A stretch of DNA of 5,831 bases. Origin: Myxococcota bacterium. GTDB taxonomy: Bacteria; Myxococcota; Polyangia; GCA-2747355; JAKLHH01. Under the pieces are notes generated by a model. It was not told the origin of the DNA. It was given only the letters and a program-made list of their open reading frames with translations, and did no database searches. Made by a program: the position numbers and the translations under genes. The stretch covers positions 1 to 5,831 of the forward strand of contig JAKLHH010000542.1 of NCBI GenBank assembly GCA_022710245.1. Reading direction: 5' to 3'. Below are positions 1-5,714 of this stretch, in pieces (within the stretch, counting starts at the first letter, position 1; each line of letters opens with the position of its first letter).

Positions 1-74
1 CGCCGAACAGAGGACGCTGGGGTGAGGTTGGACGGAACATGCTCCATTGTGATCAGCGAGCCACGTTTGTCGAT

Positions 75-113
75 CCCCCACCTCACGTCTCCTCGACGCC
101 GGAGGGGGTTTTT
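75..113 (+). terminator. Candidate plus-strand intrinsic terminator at left edge
   Basis: On the plus strand CCCCCACC (75-82) can pair with GGAGGGGG (101-108) except for one A-A mismatch, across an 18-base loop. Five T follow at 109-113. A T run after the stem only in this direction suggests it ends a plus-strand gene lying left of the window and converging on the lipoprotein gene, whose stop codon (112-114) it touches. The loop is long and a shorter CTCC/GGAG stem competes, so confidence is modest. No gene is identified in bases 1-74. Confidence 0.3.
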
Positions 114-729
114 ACGAGAGAGTCAAGATTGTATCTCCCGTCCCAATCAGGAAGCCTGTATGCTCCTTGTTCGTGGATACCAGTAGCGTGTTGCTTGGAT
201 TAGTTGGTGGGTTCTCGTAACATCGGTACTGCAGAGCATCAACCTTCCACCCAGTTGACGTCACAGACCTATCTGTTACAAAGCGCTCATGCAAGTAGGC
301 GTAGTTCTTGCCCAGATCGTGGTTAAGGGGAAGATCCGTCGTCCAGCCACCCGCGGGACCGGTATAGGTGTATGTGGTTTCTCCGCCGAATGCGGTGTAG
401 AACTTGACGTAATCAAAACCTGCTTCCGTGGAGAATGATGAGAAGTGGAGTTTCACCGACTCGATGTTGGGATTGAAGAGGACTGTCGCCGTATAGTCGA
501 TGTAGTTAGCATAGTTCGGAAAGCCAGCCCCACTGTTCGGATCACGTTGATGGCGTCCACTGTCTCGATCGAAGTAGCCGGACTGATTCCACGATGGATA
601 AGCTGCTGGACACTGGAGTGGTACCAAGTTCCGCCGGACGCTCTTTACCTCAAATGGGGCGGGCTGCGGATTACAGCCAGAAAGGATTGCGATCAACAAC
701 AAATCGGTCCAGCACCCGACCTTCCTCAT
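112..729 (-). CDS. Secreted lipoprotein with CUB-like domain
   Basis: A 205-residue predicted lipoprotein. The N-terminus (Met-Arg-Lys, then a hydrophobic stretch LLLIAIL) ends in a lipobox LSGC with the lipidated cysteine at residue 19. Residue +2 is Asn rather than Asp, which by the usual rule favours the outer membrane. Residues ~38-172 resemble a CUB-type beta sandwich: SVKLHFSSFSTEAGFDYVKF around residues 92-111, then FVTDRSVTSTGW around 150-161. Glu102, Asp106 and Asp153 sit where calcium-binding CUB domains carry their acidic ligands. Cys40 and Cys170 flank the domain and could form a disulfide. A Thr/Ser-rich tail follows. The ATG at 729 is chosen because GGAGG lies 8 bases upstream; a TTG five codons earlier overlaps that site. 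G+C is about 50% in sampled sequence, against about 70% for its neighbours, suggesting transfer or relaxed selection on a surface protein. The ligand is unknown. The CUB call is a pattern match by eye; the lipoprotein call is firmer. Confidence 0.8.
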   Translation of the reverse strand: MRKVGCWTDLLLIAILSGCNPQPAPFEVKSVRRNLVPLQCPAAYPSWNQSGYFDRDSGRHQRDPNSGAGFPNYANYIDYTATVLFNPNIESVKLHFSSFSTEAGFDYVKFYTAFGGETTYTYTGPAGGWTTDLPLNHDLGKNYAYLHERFVTDRSVTSTGWKVDALQYRCYENPPTNPSNTLLVSTNKEHTGFLIGTGDTILTLS

Positions 730-737
730 GCGCTCTC

Positions 738-742
738 CCTCC
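738..742 (-). promoter_or_regulatory. Ribosome binding site of the lipoprotein gene
   Basis: GGAGG on the minus strand, 8 bases before the ATG at 729. It decides the start: the in-frame TTG at 744-742 overlaps this site and has no better one upstream. Confidence 0.7.
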
Positions 743-885
743 AAGGGACTTCGACGCCGGGCGTTCCATGACTGCTCTGGCCTCTCCCGGCGAGGACTCA
801 GTTCCCTGGTCAGTGCTTAACCTATGCTCGCACCGAGAATGAGTACGTGTCAACCTCCGATCGGGCTGACCGCTCATCAGCATGA

Positions 886-912
886 AAGAGAAGAGGCCAC
901 GGATCTTCTCTT
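886..912 (-). terminator. Candidate transcription terminator after the Hsp70 gene
   Basis: Read on the minus strand, a perfect 9-bp inverted repeat (AAGAGAAGA / TCTTCTCTT) encloses a 9-base loop, starting 37 bases after the Hsp70 stop codon. The 3' arm and following bases (TCTTCTCTTTC) are pyrimidine-rich but not a true U run, and the stem has only three G:C pairs, so intrinsic termination would be weak. The position just past the last gene of the apparent operon fits a terminator; an mRNA 3'-end stabilising hairpin is an alternative. Confidence 0.35.
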
Positions 913-948
913 GCTTGCGAAACCGCTTGCGCCGATCGAAGAGCGCGC

Positions 949-3903
949 CTACTCGAGCTTGATCGTCTTGTCGTACTGCTTGCCCTCGACGATCGCCGAG
1001 ACGTGCAGGATCCCGTCCTCGTCGAGGACGAAGGTGAAGTTGACGCGCCCCACGCCGGCGCGCGCGGGCCGCAGCCCCTTGTAGCGCAGGTGCCCGATGG
1101 TGCGGCTCTCGTCGATGCGCGACTTCGACTCCTCGTAGAGCGCGATCACCATCTCGGTCTGCCCGTCGAGGGTCGTGTAGAAGACGCGCTGCACCTCGGC
1201 CGGGACCGGCGTCGAGCGCTCGAAGAGCGTCTCCACCGGCCCGCCCTGCACGCCGGCGCCGATGGTGCGCCCGGCCACCTCGCGCAGCGTCCGCCCGCCG
1301 AGCGAGGTCCCCGCCACCGCCTCGCCGCCGAGCTCGGCGCCGCGCAGCGCCGCGCCCTTGGTCACCGCCAGGTTCGGGTCGCCGAGGACCGGCTTCTTCT
1401 TGAAGAAGGCCGTCACCGCCTCGCGCACGATGGGGATCAGCGAGGTGCCGCCCGTCAGCACCACCGCGTCCACCTTGGTCGGCTGCACGCCCGCCTGGCT
1501 GAGCACCTTCTGTCCGATGGCGATCGACTTCGCCACCAGCTCGCGCGTCAGCTTGACGAACTCCTTGCGCGTGATCTTGTAGCGGAGCCCGCGCTTGCCC
1601 TTGGCGGTGAAGAGGAGGTCGTCGCAGCGGACCTCCGCCTCCTTCTTGCTGGAGAGCTCGCGCTTGGCTTTCTCGCAGGCGAAGATCAGCGCCTGCCACT
1701 CCACCGCGCGCGTGCGCAGATCGACCCCGGTGTCGTTCCAGAAGAGGTCGGCGAAGTGGCTGGCCATGGCGTTGTCGAAGTCGTCGCCGCCGAGCCAGGT
1801 GTCGCCGCCGGCGCAGAGCACCTGGAACGCGGTCTCGCTCACCTCGAGCAGACAGAAGTCGAAGGTGCCGCCGCCGAAGTCATAGACCGCCACCAGCCCG
1901 CGCCGGCCGCGGAACCCGTGCGAGAGCACCGCCGCGCTCGGCTCGGTGAGCAGGTTGACGACCTCGAGGCCCGCCTGCCGCGCCGCCAGCTCCAGCGCCG
2001 AGCGCTGCAGGGTGCCGAAGCCGACCGGCACCGTGAAGACCGCCTTGCTCACCTCGGCGTCGAGGAAGCGGCAGGCCCGCTCCCGCAGCTTGCCGAGGAT
2101 CATGGCGCAGATGTCGGTGACCGAGTAGAGCTCGCCGTGCGCCTCGAAGCGGATGAACTTGTCGCTCCCCGCGAAGGTGCGGAAGGCCAGCCCGCCGATC
2201 AGCTGCGTCACCTGCGGGTCCTTGTAGAGGCGTCCGAGGAGGCGCTTGGGCGAGGCGATGGTCCACTGCGCCGCGCCCGCCATGCGCGCGCGCGCCTCGG
2301 AGCCGACCAGCACCTGCCCCGGCTCCGGGAAGGAGACCACCGAGGGCATCTGCTGCTCGCCGTGCTCGTCGGGGATCACCTCGAGCCCGGCGCGCATCAC
2401 CGAGATCGACGAGTAGGTGGTGCCGAAGTCGATCCCGACGATGGGCAGGTAGCGCCGCCGCGGGTCAGCCTGCGGGGGAGGCGAGACCATCATGGTCTCG
2501 GGCGGCGGCCGCTGCTCGAGGATCTCCGCGTTCACCTCGCCGATCGATGGTGGCGGCACCCAGCCGTCGTCGTCGACCTCGGACCAGGCCTCGGCTGAGG
2601 GCCCGACTGGAGCGCGCCCCTCCTCGCGCGGCACCGGCCGCACCGGAGAGCGGTCAGGATCGGGCGGGGGCGGCACGGCCGGCGTCGGCTGGGTCGGACG
2701 CGGCGGGCGCTGACCGAGGGGCCGCGACTCCTGCGTGTCCGGGCGCCCCTCCCGCGGCGGCGGCTCGCGCATCGCCGGCAGGCTCCCGGGCAGATCGTCG
2801 AGCGGGCTCGGCGCGCGCGGCGCGAAGTCCGCGGGGGTGGGCTCCTCCTCGGTGTCCGTGTAGAGGGCGCGCGCGGCGCCTCCGCGGGCCGGCCCCTTGA
2901 TCGCCACCGGGCCAGTCGGCGGCTTGGGAGCGCGAGCCGGCTCCGGAGACGGCTCGCCGAGCGCACCGGCGGTGGTCCGCGCCGGGCGCGCGAGCCCGCG
3001 CGAGACGGTCGGGTCCGGGAGCTGGAAGTCCGAGCTCTGGCTGGTCGGCTGCGCCGGCGCGGGGCCGAGGGTGATGCTCTCGCTCTCGAGATCGGGGTCC
3101 GTCGCCGCGCCCATCGGCGGCCGCACGACCGGCAGCCCCGGCTCGGTAGTGCTCTGTGCAGGCGCCCCGGCCTGGGCATGGCGGGCGGGAGCCGCCGGGG
3201 GCGGTGCGGCGGCCGGCGGGCGCGGCGCGGCGGGACGCGGCGGCGCGAGCTCCACCGCGTCCGGCTCCAGCTCCTCGAAGGGCTCGGGCGGCGGCGGCTC
3301 CTCGAGCTCGTCCGCGCCGTGGCTGGCCGAGCGGAGGGCGGCGAGGACGCGCGGCGCGTTGGCCGGCGAGGGCTCGACCTGCAGCTCGAGGACCCCCGAG
3401 CTGGGGTCGCCCGCCGTGCGGGCGAGTACGAGCAGGCGCTGCCCCTCCGGCAGCACCAGCTCCACCGCGACGCGCCGCTGCCCGCTGCGCGCGGCCGGCG
3501 CCGGCATCGGTGCCGCCGGCGCTGCAGGCGGAGGTGCGGGCGGAGCGGCGGGCGCCCGCTGCGCAGCGGGTTGCGGCGCGGGGGCACGCGGTGGCGGCGG
3601 GGGCGGAGCGGGCGGCGCGGCTGCCGGCTCATCGCCCAGCTCGTCAGGCGCGTAGGCCTGGGCGTCGTCCTGCGGTTCATCCGAGGGCTCGTCGGCGGGG
3701 CCCGTCACCGGCGCGACCCAGTCCACCATCCGCTGCCAGAAGCGGCCCTTGGTCGGAGCTGGCGAGGGCCCGGCGTCGACCTTGGCGGCCGGGACTGCCT
3801 TGCTCGACTTGGTGTCACGCCGCGCGCTCCCGCCCTTGCGCCCGTAGCGCTCGAGCAGCTCCTCGGGTGGAACGCCTGGCCCCGGCTTGTCCTTGTCGCT
3901 CAC
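949..3903 (-). CDS. Hsp70/DnaK-family ATPase with a ~485-residue disordered N-terminal arm and no C-terminal lid
   Basis: 984 residues. Residues 1-484 are Pro/Ala/Glu-rich and probably disordered, with one predicted folded island (143-194). The Hsp70 ATPase domain starts at ~487: phosphate-1 loop GIDFGTTYSS (490-499), catalytic lysine in PKRLLGR (Lys553), EPSAAVLSHG with Glu654, phosphate-2 VYDFGGGTFDF (673-683; Thr680, Asp682), and adenosine loop VVLTGGTSLIPIVREAV (814-830). All match the DnaK residues needed for ATP hydrolysis, so activity is likely. A substrate-binding beta domain follows (~880-984), with DEDGILHVSA at 961-970, and the protein stops at KTIKLE, where DnaK would begin its helical lid. 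The linker lacks the usual DVLLLDV. The GTG start is chosen because AAGGG lies 8 bases upstream; an in-frame GTG at 4008 (1019 residues) lacks a ribosome binding site and falls inside a hairpin loop. Probably cytoplasmic, and probably cotranscribed with the two genes upstream. Partners and clients are unknown. Family assignment is secure; role is not. Confidence 0.95.
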   Translation of the reverse strand: MSDKDKPGPGVPPEELLERYGRKGGSARRDTKSSKAVPAAKVDAGPSPAPTKGRFWQRMVDWVAPVTGPADEPSDEPQDDAQAYAPDELGDEPAAAPPAPPPPPPRAPAPQPAAQRAPAAPPAPPPAAPAAPMPAPAARSGQRRVAVELVLPEGQRLLVLARTAGDPSSGVLELQVEPSPANAPRVLAALRSASHGADELEEPPPPEPFEELEPDAVELAPPRPAAPRPPAAAPPPAAPARHAQAGAPAQSTTEPGLPVVRPPMGAATDPDLESESITLGPAPAQPTSQSSDFQLPDPTVSRGLARPARTTAGALGEPSPEPARAPKPPTGPVAIKGPARGGAARALYTDTEEEPTPADFAPRAPSPLDDLPGSLPAMREPPPREGRPDTQESRPLGQRPPRPTQPTPAVPPPPDPDRSPVRPVPREEGRAPVGPSAEAWSEVDDDGWVPPPSIGEVNAEILEQRPPPETMMVSPPPQADPRRRYLPIVGIDFGTTYSSISVMRAGLEVIPDEHGEQQMPSVVSFPEPGQVLVGSEARARMAGAAQWTIASPKRLLGRLYKDPQVTQLIGGLAFRTFAGSDKFIRFEAHGELYSVTDICAMILGKLRERACRFLDAEVSKAVFTVPVGFGTLQRSALELAARQAGLEVVNLLTEPSAAVLSHGFRGRRGLVAVYDFGGGTFDFCLLEVSETAFQVLCAGGDTWLGGDDFDNAMASHFADLFWNDTGVDLRTRAVEWQALIFACEKAKRELSSKKEAEVRCDDLLFTAKGKRGLRYKITRKEFVKLTRELVAKSIAIGQKVLSQAGVQPTKVDAVVLTGGTSLIPIVREAVTAFFKKKPVLGDPNLAVTKGAALRGAELGGEAVAGTSLGGRTLREVAGRTIGAGVQGGPVETLFERSTPVPAEVQRVFYTTLDGQTEMVIALYEESKSRIDESRTIGHLRYKGLRPARAGVGRVNFTFVLDEDGILHVSAIVEGKQYDKTIKLE
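2482..2500. repeat. 19-base perfect palindrome within the Hsp70 coding region
   Basis: CGAGACCAT-C-ATGGTCTCG: 9-bp arms around a single central base. It encodes the Glu-Thr-Met-Met-Val-Ser segment (residues 469-474) at the junction between the disordered arm and the Hsp70 core, and contains two consecutive ATG codons (residues 471-472). It may be an operator, a tight mRNA hairpin or chance. Confidence 0.6.
3322..3477 (-). other. Predicted small folded module inside the Hsp70 disordered arm (residues 143-194)
   Basis: Within the proline-rich arm, residues 143-194 suddenly lose low complexity. Alternating hydrophobic residues (RRVAVELVLPEG, then RLLVLARTAG and GVLELQVEPS) suggest three beta strands, followed by a short helix-like stretch (RVLAALRSAS). 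Proline-rich sequence resumes directly after. I do not recognise the fold; it could be a small protein- or ligand-binding beta module. Confidence 0.45.
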
Positions 3904-3911
3904 GCTGCCAG

Positions 3912-3916
3912 CCCTT
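3912..3916 (-). promoter_or_regulatory. Likely ribosome binding site of the Hsp70 gene
   Basis: AAGGG on the minus strand, 8 bases before the GTG at 3903-3901. It is moderate in strength but is the reason for choosing this start over the upstream GTG at 4008. Confidence 0.5.
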
Positions 3917-3998
3917 GTCGTCGCCCGCCTCGCGCCGAGGTCAGCGACCGTGATTGCCCGCGCGCCGGTTGCCTGCTCACGCGCCCGGCCCCCAACAG

Positions 3999-4019
3999 GA
4001 TGCCACACTTCATGGCATC
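3999..4019. repeat. Inverted repeat in the DUF350-Hsp70 intergenic gap
   Basis: GATGCCA (3999-4005) and TGGCATC (4013-4019) form a perfect 7-bp stem with a 7-base loop. Neither strand has a T run afterwards, so it does not look like a simple terminator. It overlaps the first of the three tandem 11-mers and contains the rejected GTG start at 4008. It could be an operator, an RNA processing site or a partial attenuator that lowers Hsp70 expression relative to the genes upstream. Confidence 0.5.
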
Positions 4020-4050
4020 AGATCACGGTCAGATCACGTTCAGATCACCT
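4018..4050. repeat. Three tandem 11-bp repeats (TCAGATCACNN)
   Basis: Exact back-to-back units TCAGATCACGG (4018-4028), TCAGATCACGT (4029-4039) and TCAGATCACCT (4040-4050); nine positions are invariant. The third unit carries the last codons and TGA stop of the DUF350 gene. One helical turn per unit (11 bp) would place protein-binding sites on the same DNA face. An inverted copy of the core (GACCGTGAT) occurs at 3946-3954, and GATCACGG recurs at 4091-4098 inside the DUF350 gene. The function is unknown. Confidence 0.7.
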
Positions 4051-4270
4051 TGTACAGGACGATCCCCACCGAGAGGATCATCGAGGCCAGGATCACGGCG
4101 ACGCCCCAGTTGCCCTTCTTGATCTCCTCCCACTCGTTGATGTCCTTCGAGAGGAGGTCGAAGACCTTGATGGCGAGGCCCATGGCGAAGGCAAAGGAGA
4201 TCGCAGCGACGATCGCCCAGCCGAAGCTGCGCGCGAACTGCCAGAGCGTGAGGGTGATCTCTTCTTTCAT
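4040..4270 (-). CDS. Small DUF350 (YjfL-type) inner-membrane protein
   Basis: 76 residues with two predicted transmembrane helices: about residues 16-38 (GWAIVAAISFAFAMG and following) and 55-74 (WGVAVILASMILSVGIVLY). They are joined by a polar, acidic-then-basic loop (KDINEWEEIKKGN). The EIKKGN-[hydrophobic] pattern leading into the second helix is characteristic of the DUF350 family. E. coli YjfL-type members usually carry two such units (about 130 residues); this one has a single unit, so it may dimerise. The biochemical function of the family is unknown. In E. coli yjfL lies near yjfJ, a PspA-family gene, hinting at membrane stress. The ATG is supported by AAAGGA 7 bases upstream. It starts 27 bases after the stop of the exported-protein gene and precedes the Hsp70 gene, so cotranscription is likely. 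Family call fairly secure by pattern; role uncertain. Confidence 0.85.
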   Translation of the reverse strand: MKEEITLTLWQFARSFGWAIVAAISFAFAMGLAIKVFDLLSKDINEWEEIKKGNWGVAVILASMILSVGIVLYKVI

Positions 4271-4277
4271 CGCGTGG

Positions 4278-4283
4278 TCCTTT
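4278..4283 (-). promoter_or_regulatory. Ribosome binding site of the DUF350 gene
   Basis: AAAGGA on the minus strand, 7 bases before the ATG at 4270, within the 27-base gap after the preceding gene's stop codon. Confidence 0.6.
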
Positions 4284-4297
4284 CGCGTTCGGTTCGT

Positions 4298-5638
4298 CTA
4301 GCGCTTGATCAGCATCGGGTAGGTGACCTGGCGCGGCCCGCCGCCGTGCCGCTGGAAGCGGATGCGCGCGAGCGCCGCCTGCAGGCAGCTGCGCAGGCTG
4401 CCGCTCGCCGCCTCCTTCAGCGTCAGCCCCACCGCCTGACCCGCCGGCGAGACCGAGAAGACGAGCGTGACCCCCTTGAAGCTGCGGCTCCGCGCGGCCT
4501 CCGCCGTCAGGCAGGGCGCGAGCAGGGTCATGTGGGCGCCGAGGATCTCGCCGCTGCGGTCGTCCTCGCTGCCTCCATCATCGTCGCCGCTCGACTTGCC
4601 CGCGGCCTCCGCGTCGTCGAAGGTGACCTGCTGGCCGCCCTTCTTCTTCTCCACGATGTAGGTCGCCCACACCTCGTCCTGCTTCATCTTGCCGTCGAGG
4701 TAGAGCCCGAGCGCCTGCCCGAGGCAGGTGAAGCGGCGGTGCTCGACGGTGCGGAACGGCACCGCGGCGGTGACCTGGATGTTCTGCGTCGGCGGGGTCA
4801 GCGGGTTCTTGCGCAGCGCCTCGGCCACGCCGAGCATGGCCGCGAGCACGTCGCTCTTGAAGCGCACGCGATCGCTCCGGATCTCCAGCTCCACGCTGAC
4901 CGCCTTCGCGTCGTGGCGGATGATCGGCACGCCGCTGAGGCTGACCCGTCGCGCCTTGACCCGGTTCGAGACCTCCTTCAGCACCGCCCTCGGGTAGGAC
5001 TCCTTGGCCCCTTGCAGGCGCCCGACCAGCTGCCCGCCACCGCCGGCGGCCTGCGAGGCCTTCACCACCTCGTCGGCCTCGAAGCGGTAGTCGTCGTAGC
5101 TCTGCCCGGCGAGCTCCGTCGAGGTCCGCACGGTCACGGTACCGAAGCGGATGGTGTACTTCTTGGTGCGGATGACCGCCTGCCGGAGGGAGCGCCCGAG
5201 GAGCTCGAGGCTCTTCGCCACCGAGTCGGTGCAGATGGAGCGCGAGCACGGGTCCACCGTGAGCTCCACGTCGACCTTCACCTCGCGCAGCTCCTTGAGC
5301 GAGTTGGAGCTGATGCGCCCGGGGTAGAGGAAGAGCAGCAGGTGCGGCATCGCCCGCGGCCGCGCGGCCTCCAGGTAGCGCCGCAGCGCCTTCTCGATCT
5401 TCTCCAGCTCCTCGGTGGAGAAGGCGGAGCCGCCGGTCGCCTTGTCCAGCATCGAGTCGAGGTCGCGATCGGCCTGAGTGGAGGGCTTGCCCGCGTCGAT
5501 CGCCTTCTTGGCGCCGGTCTTCAGGTCGACCTCGAGGAGCTTCGTTCGCTCGGCCGTGGCCGGGCCCGCGGTCACCAGCGCCGTGGCGGCCAGGAGCACC
5601 GCGAGGAGCTCGCAGAGGAGGGGACGTCGCATGGTCAT
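4298..5638 (-). CDS. Exported protein of unknown function with AgmX/PglI-like C-terminal domain
   Basis: 446 residues. A Sec signal peptide is clear: MTMRR, hydrophobic core LLAVLLAATALV, and likely cleavage after Ala29 (ATA-ER). The mature protein has a charged helical segment (~75-92), then an unrecognised alpha/beta region (~97-340) with closely spaced Cys131 and Cys136 and a Cys305. An acidic linker (352-360, mostly Asp/Glu/Gly) leads to the last ~84 residues. These show Cys376, FKGVTLVFSVSPAG (387-400), Cys418 and a final VTYPMLIKR, the pattern of the AgmX/PglI C-terminal (TonB-C-like) domain found in myxobacterial gliding and envelope proteins; Cys376 and Cys418 may pair. It probably acts in the periplasm or at the envelope. 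It is the first gene of the apparent operon with the DUF350 and Hsp70 genes. No ribosome binding site precedes either ATG (5638 or 5632), so the exact start is uncertain by two codons. The C-terminal domain call is by eye; the function is unknown. Confidence 0.85.
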   Translation of the reverse strand: MTMRRPLLCELLAVLLAATALVTAGPATAERTKLLEVDLKTGAKKAIDAGKPSTQADRDLDSMLDKATGGSAFSTEELEKIEKALRRYLEAARPRAMPHLLLFLYPGRISSNSLKELREVKVDVELTVDPCSRSICTDSVAKSLELLGRSLRQAVIRTKKYTIRFGTVTVRTSTELAGQSYDDYRFEADEVVKASQAAGGGGQLVGRLQGAKESYPRAVLKEVSNRVKARRVSLSGVPIIRHDAKAVSVELEIRSDRVRFKSDVLAAMLGVAEALRKNPLTPPTQNIQVTAAVPFRTVEHRRFTCLGQALGLYLDGKMKQDEVWATYIVEKKKGGQQVTFDDAEAAGKSSGDDDGGSEDDRSGEILGAHMTLLAPCLTAEAARSRSFKGVTLVFSVSPAGQAVGLTLKEAASGSLRSCLQAALARIRFQRHGGGPRQVTYPMLIKR

Positions 5639-5647
5639 GCGAGCGGA

Positions 5648-5677
5648 AGCATAGCTCTATTTCGTGAGAAAACGCAA
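5648..5677 (-). promoter_or_regulatory. Weak candidate promoter for the three-gene unit
   Basis: On the minus strand TTGCGT (5677-5672) and TATGCT (5653-5648) are separated by 18 bases, in a locally AT-richer patch. The -10-like element ends only 9 bases before the ATG at 5638, so transcription would start about 2-3 bases before that codon. This would give a nearly leaderless mRNA, which would fit the missing ribosome binding site. Two mismatches in the -35 element and the general weakness of such calls in GC-rich genomes keep confidence low. Confidence 0.25.
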
Positions 5678-5687
5678 AGCGCCGGTC

Positions 5688-5714
5688 GCTCGCTCCGCTC
5701 TGCTCGCTCCGCTC
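5688..5714. repeat. 13-bp direct repeat upstream of the exported-protein gene
   Basis: GCTCGCTCCGCTC occurs at 5688-5700 and again at 5702-5714, separated by one base, in a stretch rich in GCTC and CTCC words. It may be simple-sequence expansion or a binding site. Confidence 0.5.

Larger units (their letters stand above)
730..948. other. Intergenic spacer between Hsp70 gene and lipoprotein gene
   Basis: 219 bases between the Hsp70 stop and the lipoprotein start. No coding sequence is supported. It holds the lipoprotein ribosome binding site, the candidate terminator at 886-912 and, on the minus strand, an exact TTGACA hexamer at 853-848. No convincing -10 hexamer lies 16-18 bases beyond that hexamer; the nearest AT-rich stretch (CATAGGTTAAG) is too far. 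A lipoprotein promoter here is therefore possible but not demonstrated. Confidence 0.5.

Noticed and set aside
848..853. TTGACA hexamer as a sure promoter of the lipoprotein gene
   Set aside because: The -35 match is exact, but no acceptable -10 hexamer is found at 16-18 bases; the hexamer alone is too short to call a promoter.
671..1699. Minus-strand alternative frame of 342 codons that could look like an Hsp70 C-terminal extension or lid
   Set aside because: It overlaps the Hsp70 C-terminal region in another frame as Arg/Gly-rich shadow sequence, and its part after the Hsp70 stop (below 949) contains no helical lid-like sequence. It therefore gives no evidence that the missing lid is due to a frameshift.
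1003..2598. Plus-strand open frame of 531 codons opposite the Hsp70 core
   Set aside because: It lies wholly antisense to a domain with conserved ATPase motifs, and its translation is low-complexity Arg/Ala/Leu/Glu sequence without recognisable features.
2897..3655. Plus-strand Gly/Ala/Ser-rich open frame of 252 codons
   Set aside because: It is the antisense of the Pro/Ala-rich codons of the Hsp70 arm (GGC/GGG against GCC/CCC), with no start signal or structure of its own.
2532..3680. Minus-strand alternative frame (382 codons) overlapping the Hsp70 arm
   Set aside because: The product is almost only Arg, Pro, Ala and Ser, the expected frame-shifted reading of the GC-rich proline/alanine codons of the real gene.
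3904..4008. Longer Hsp70 start (GTG at 4008, 35 extra residues)
   Set aside because: There is no ribosome binding site, the codon lies in the loop of an inverted repeat, and the added residues look like translated spacer. The GTG at 3903 has AAGGG at good spacing and begins a hydrophilic, plausible N-terminus.
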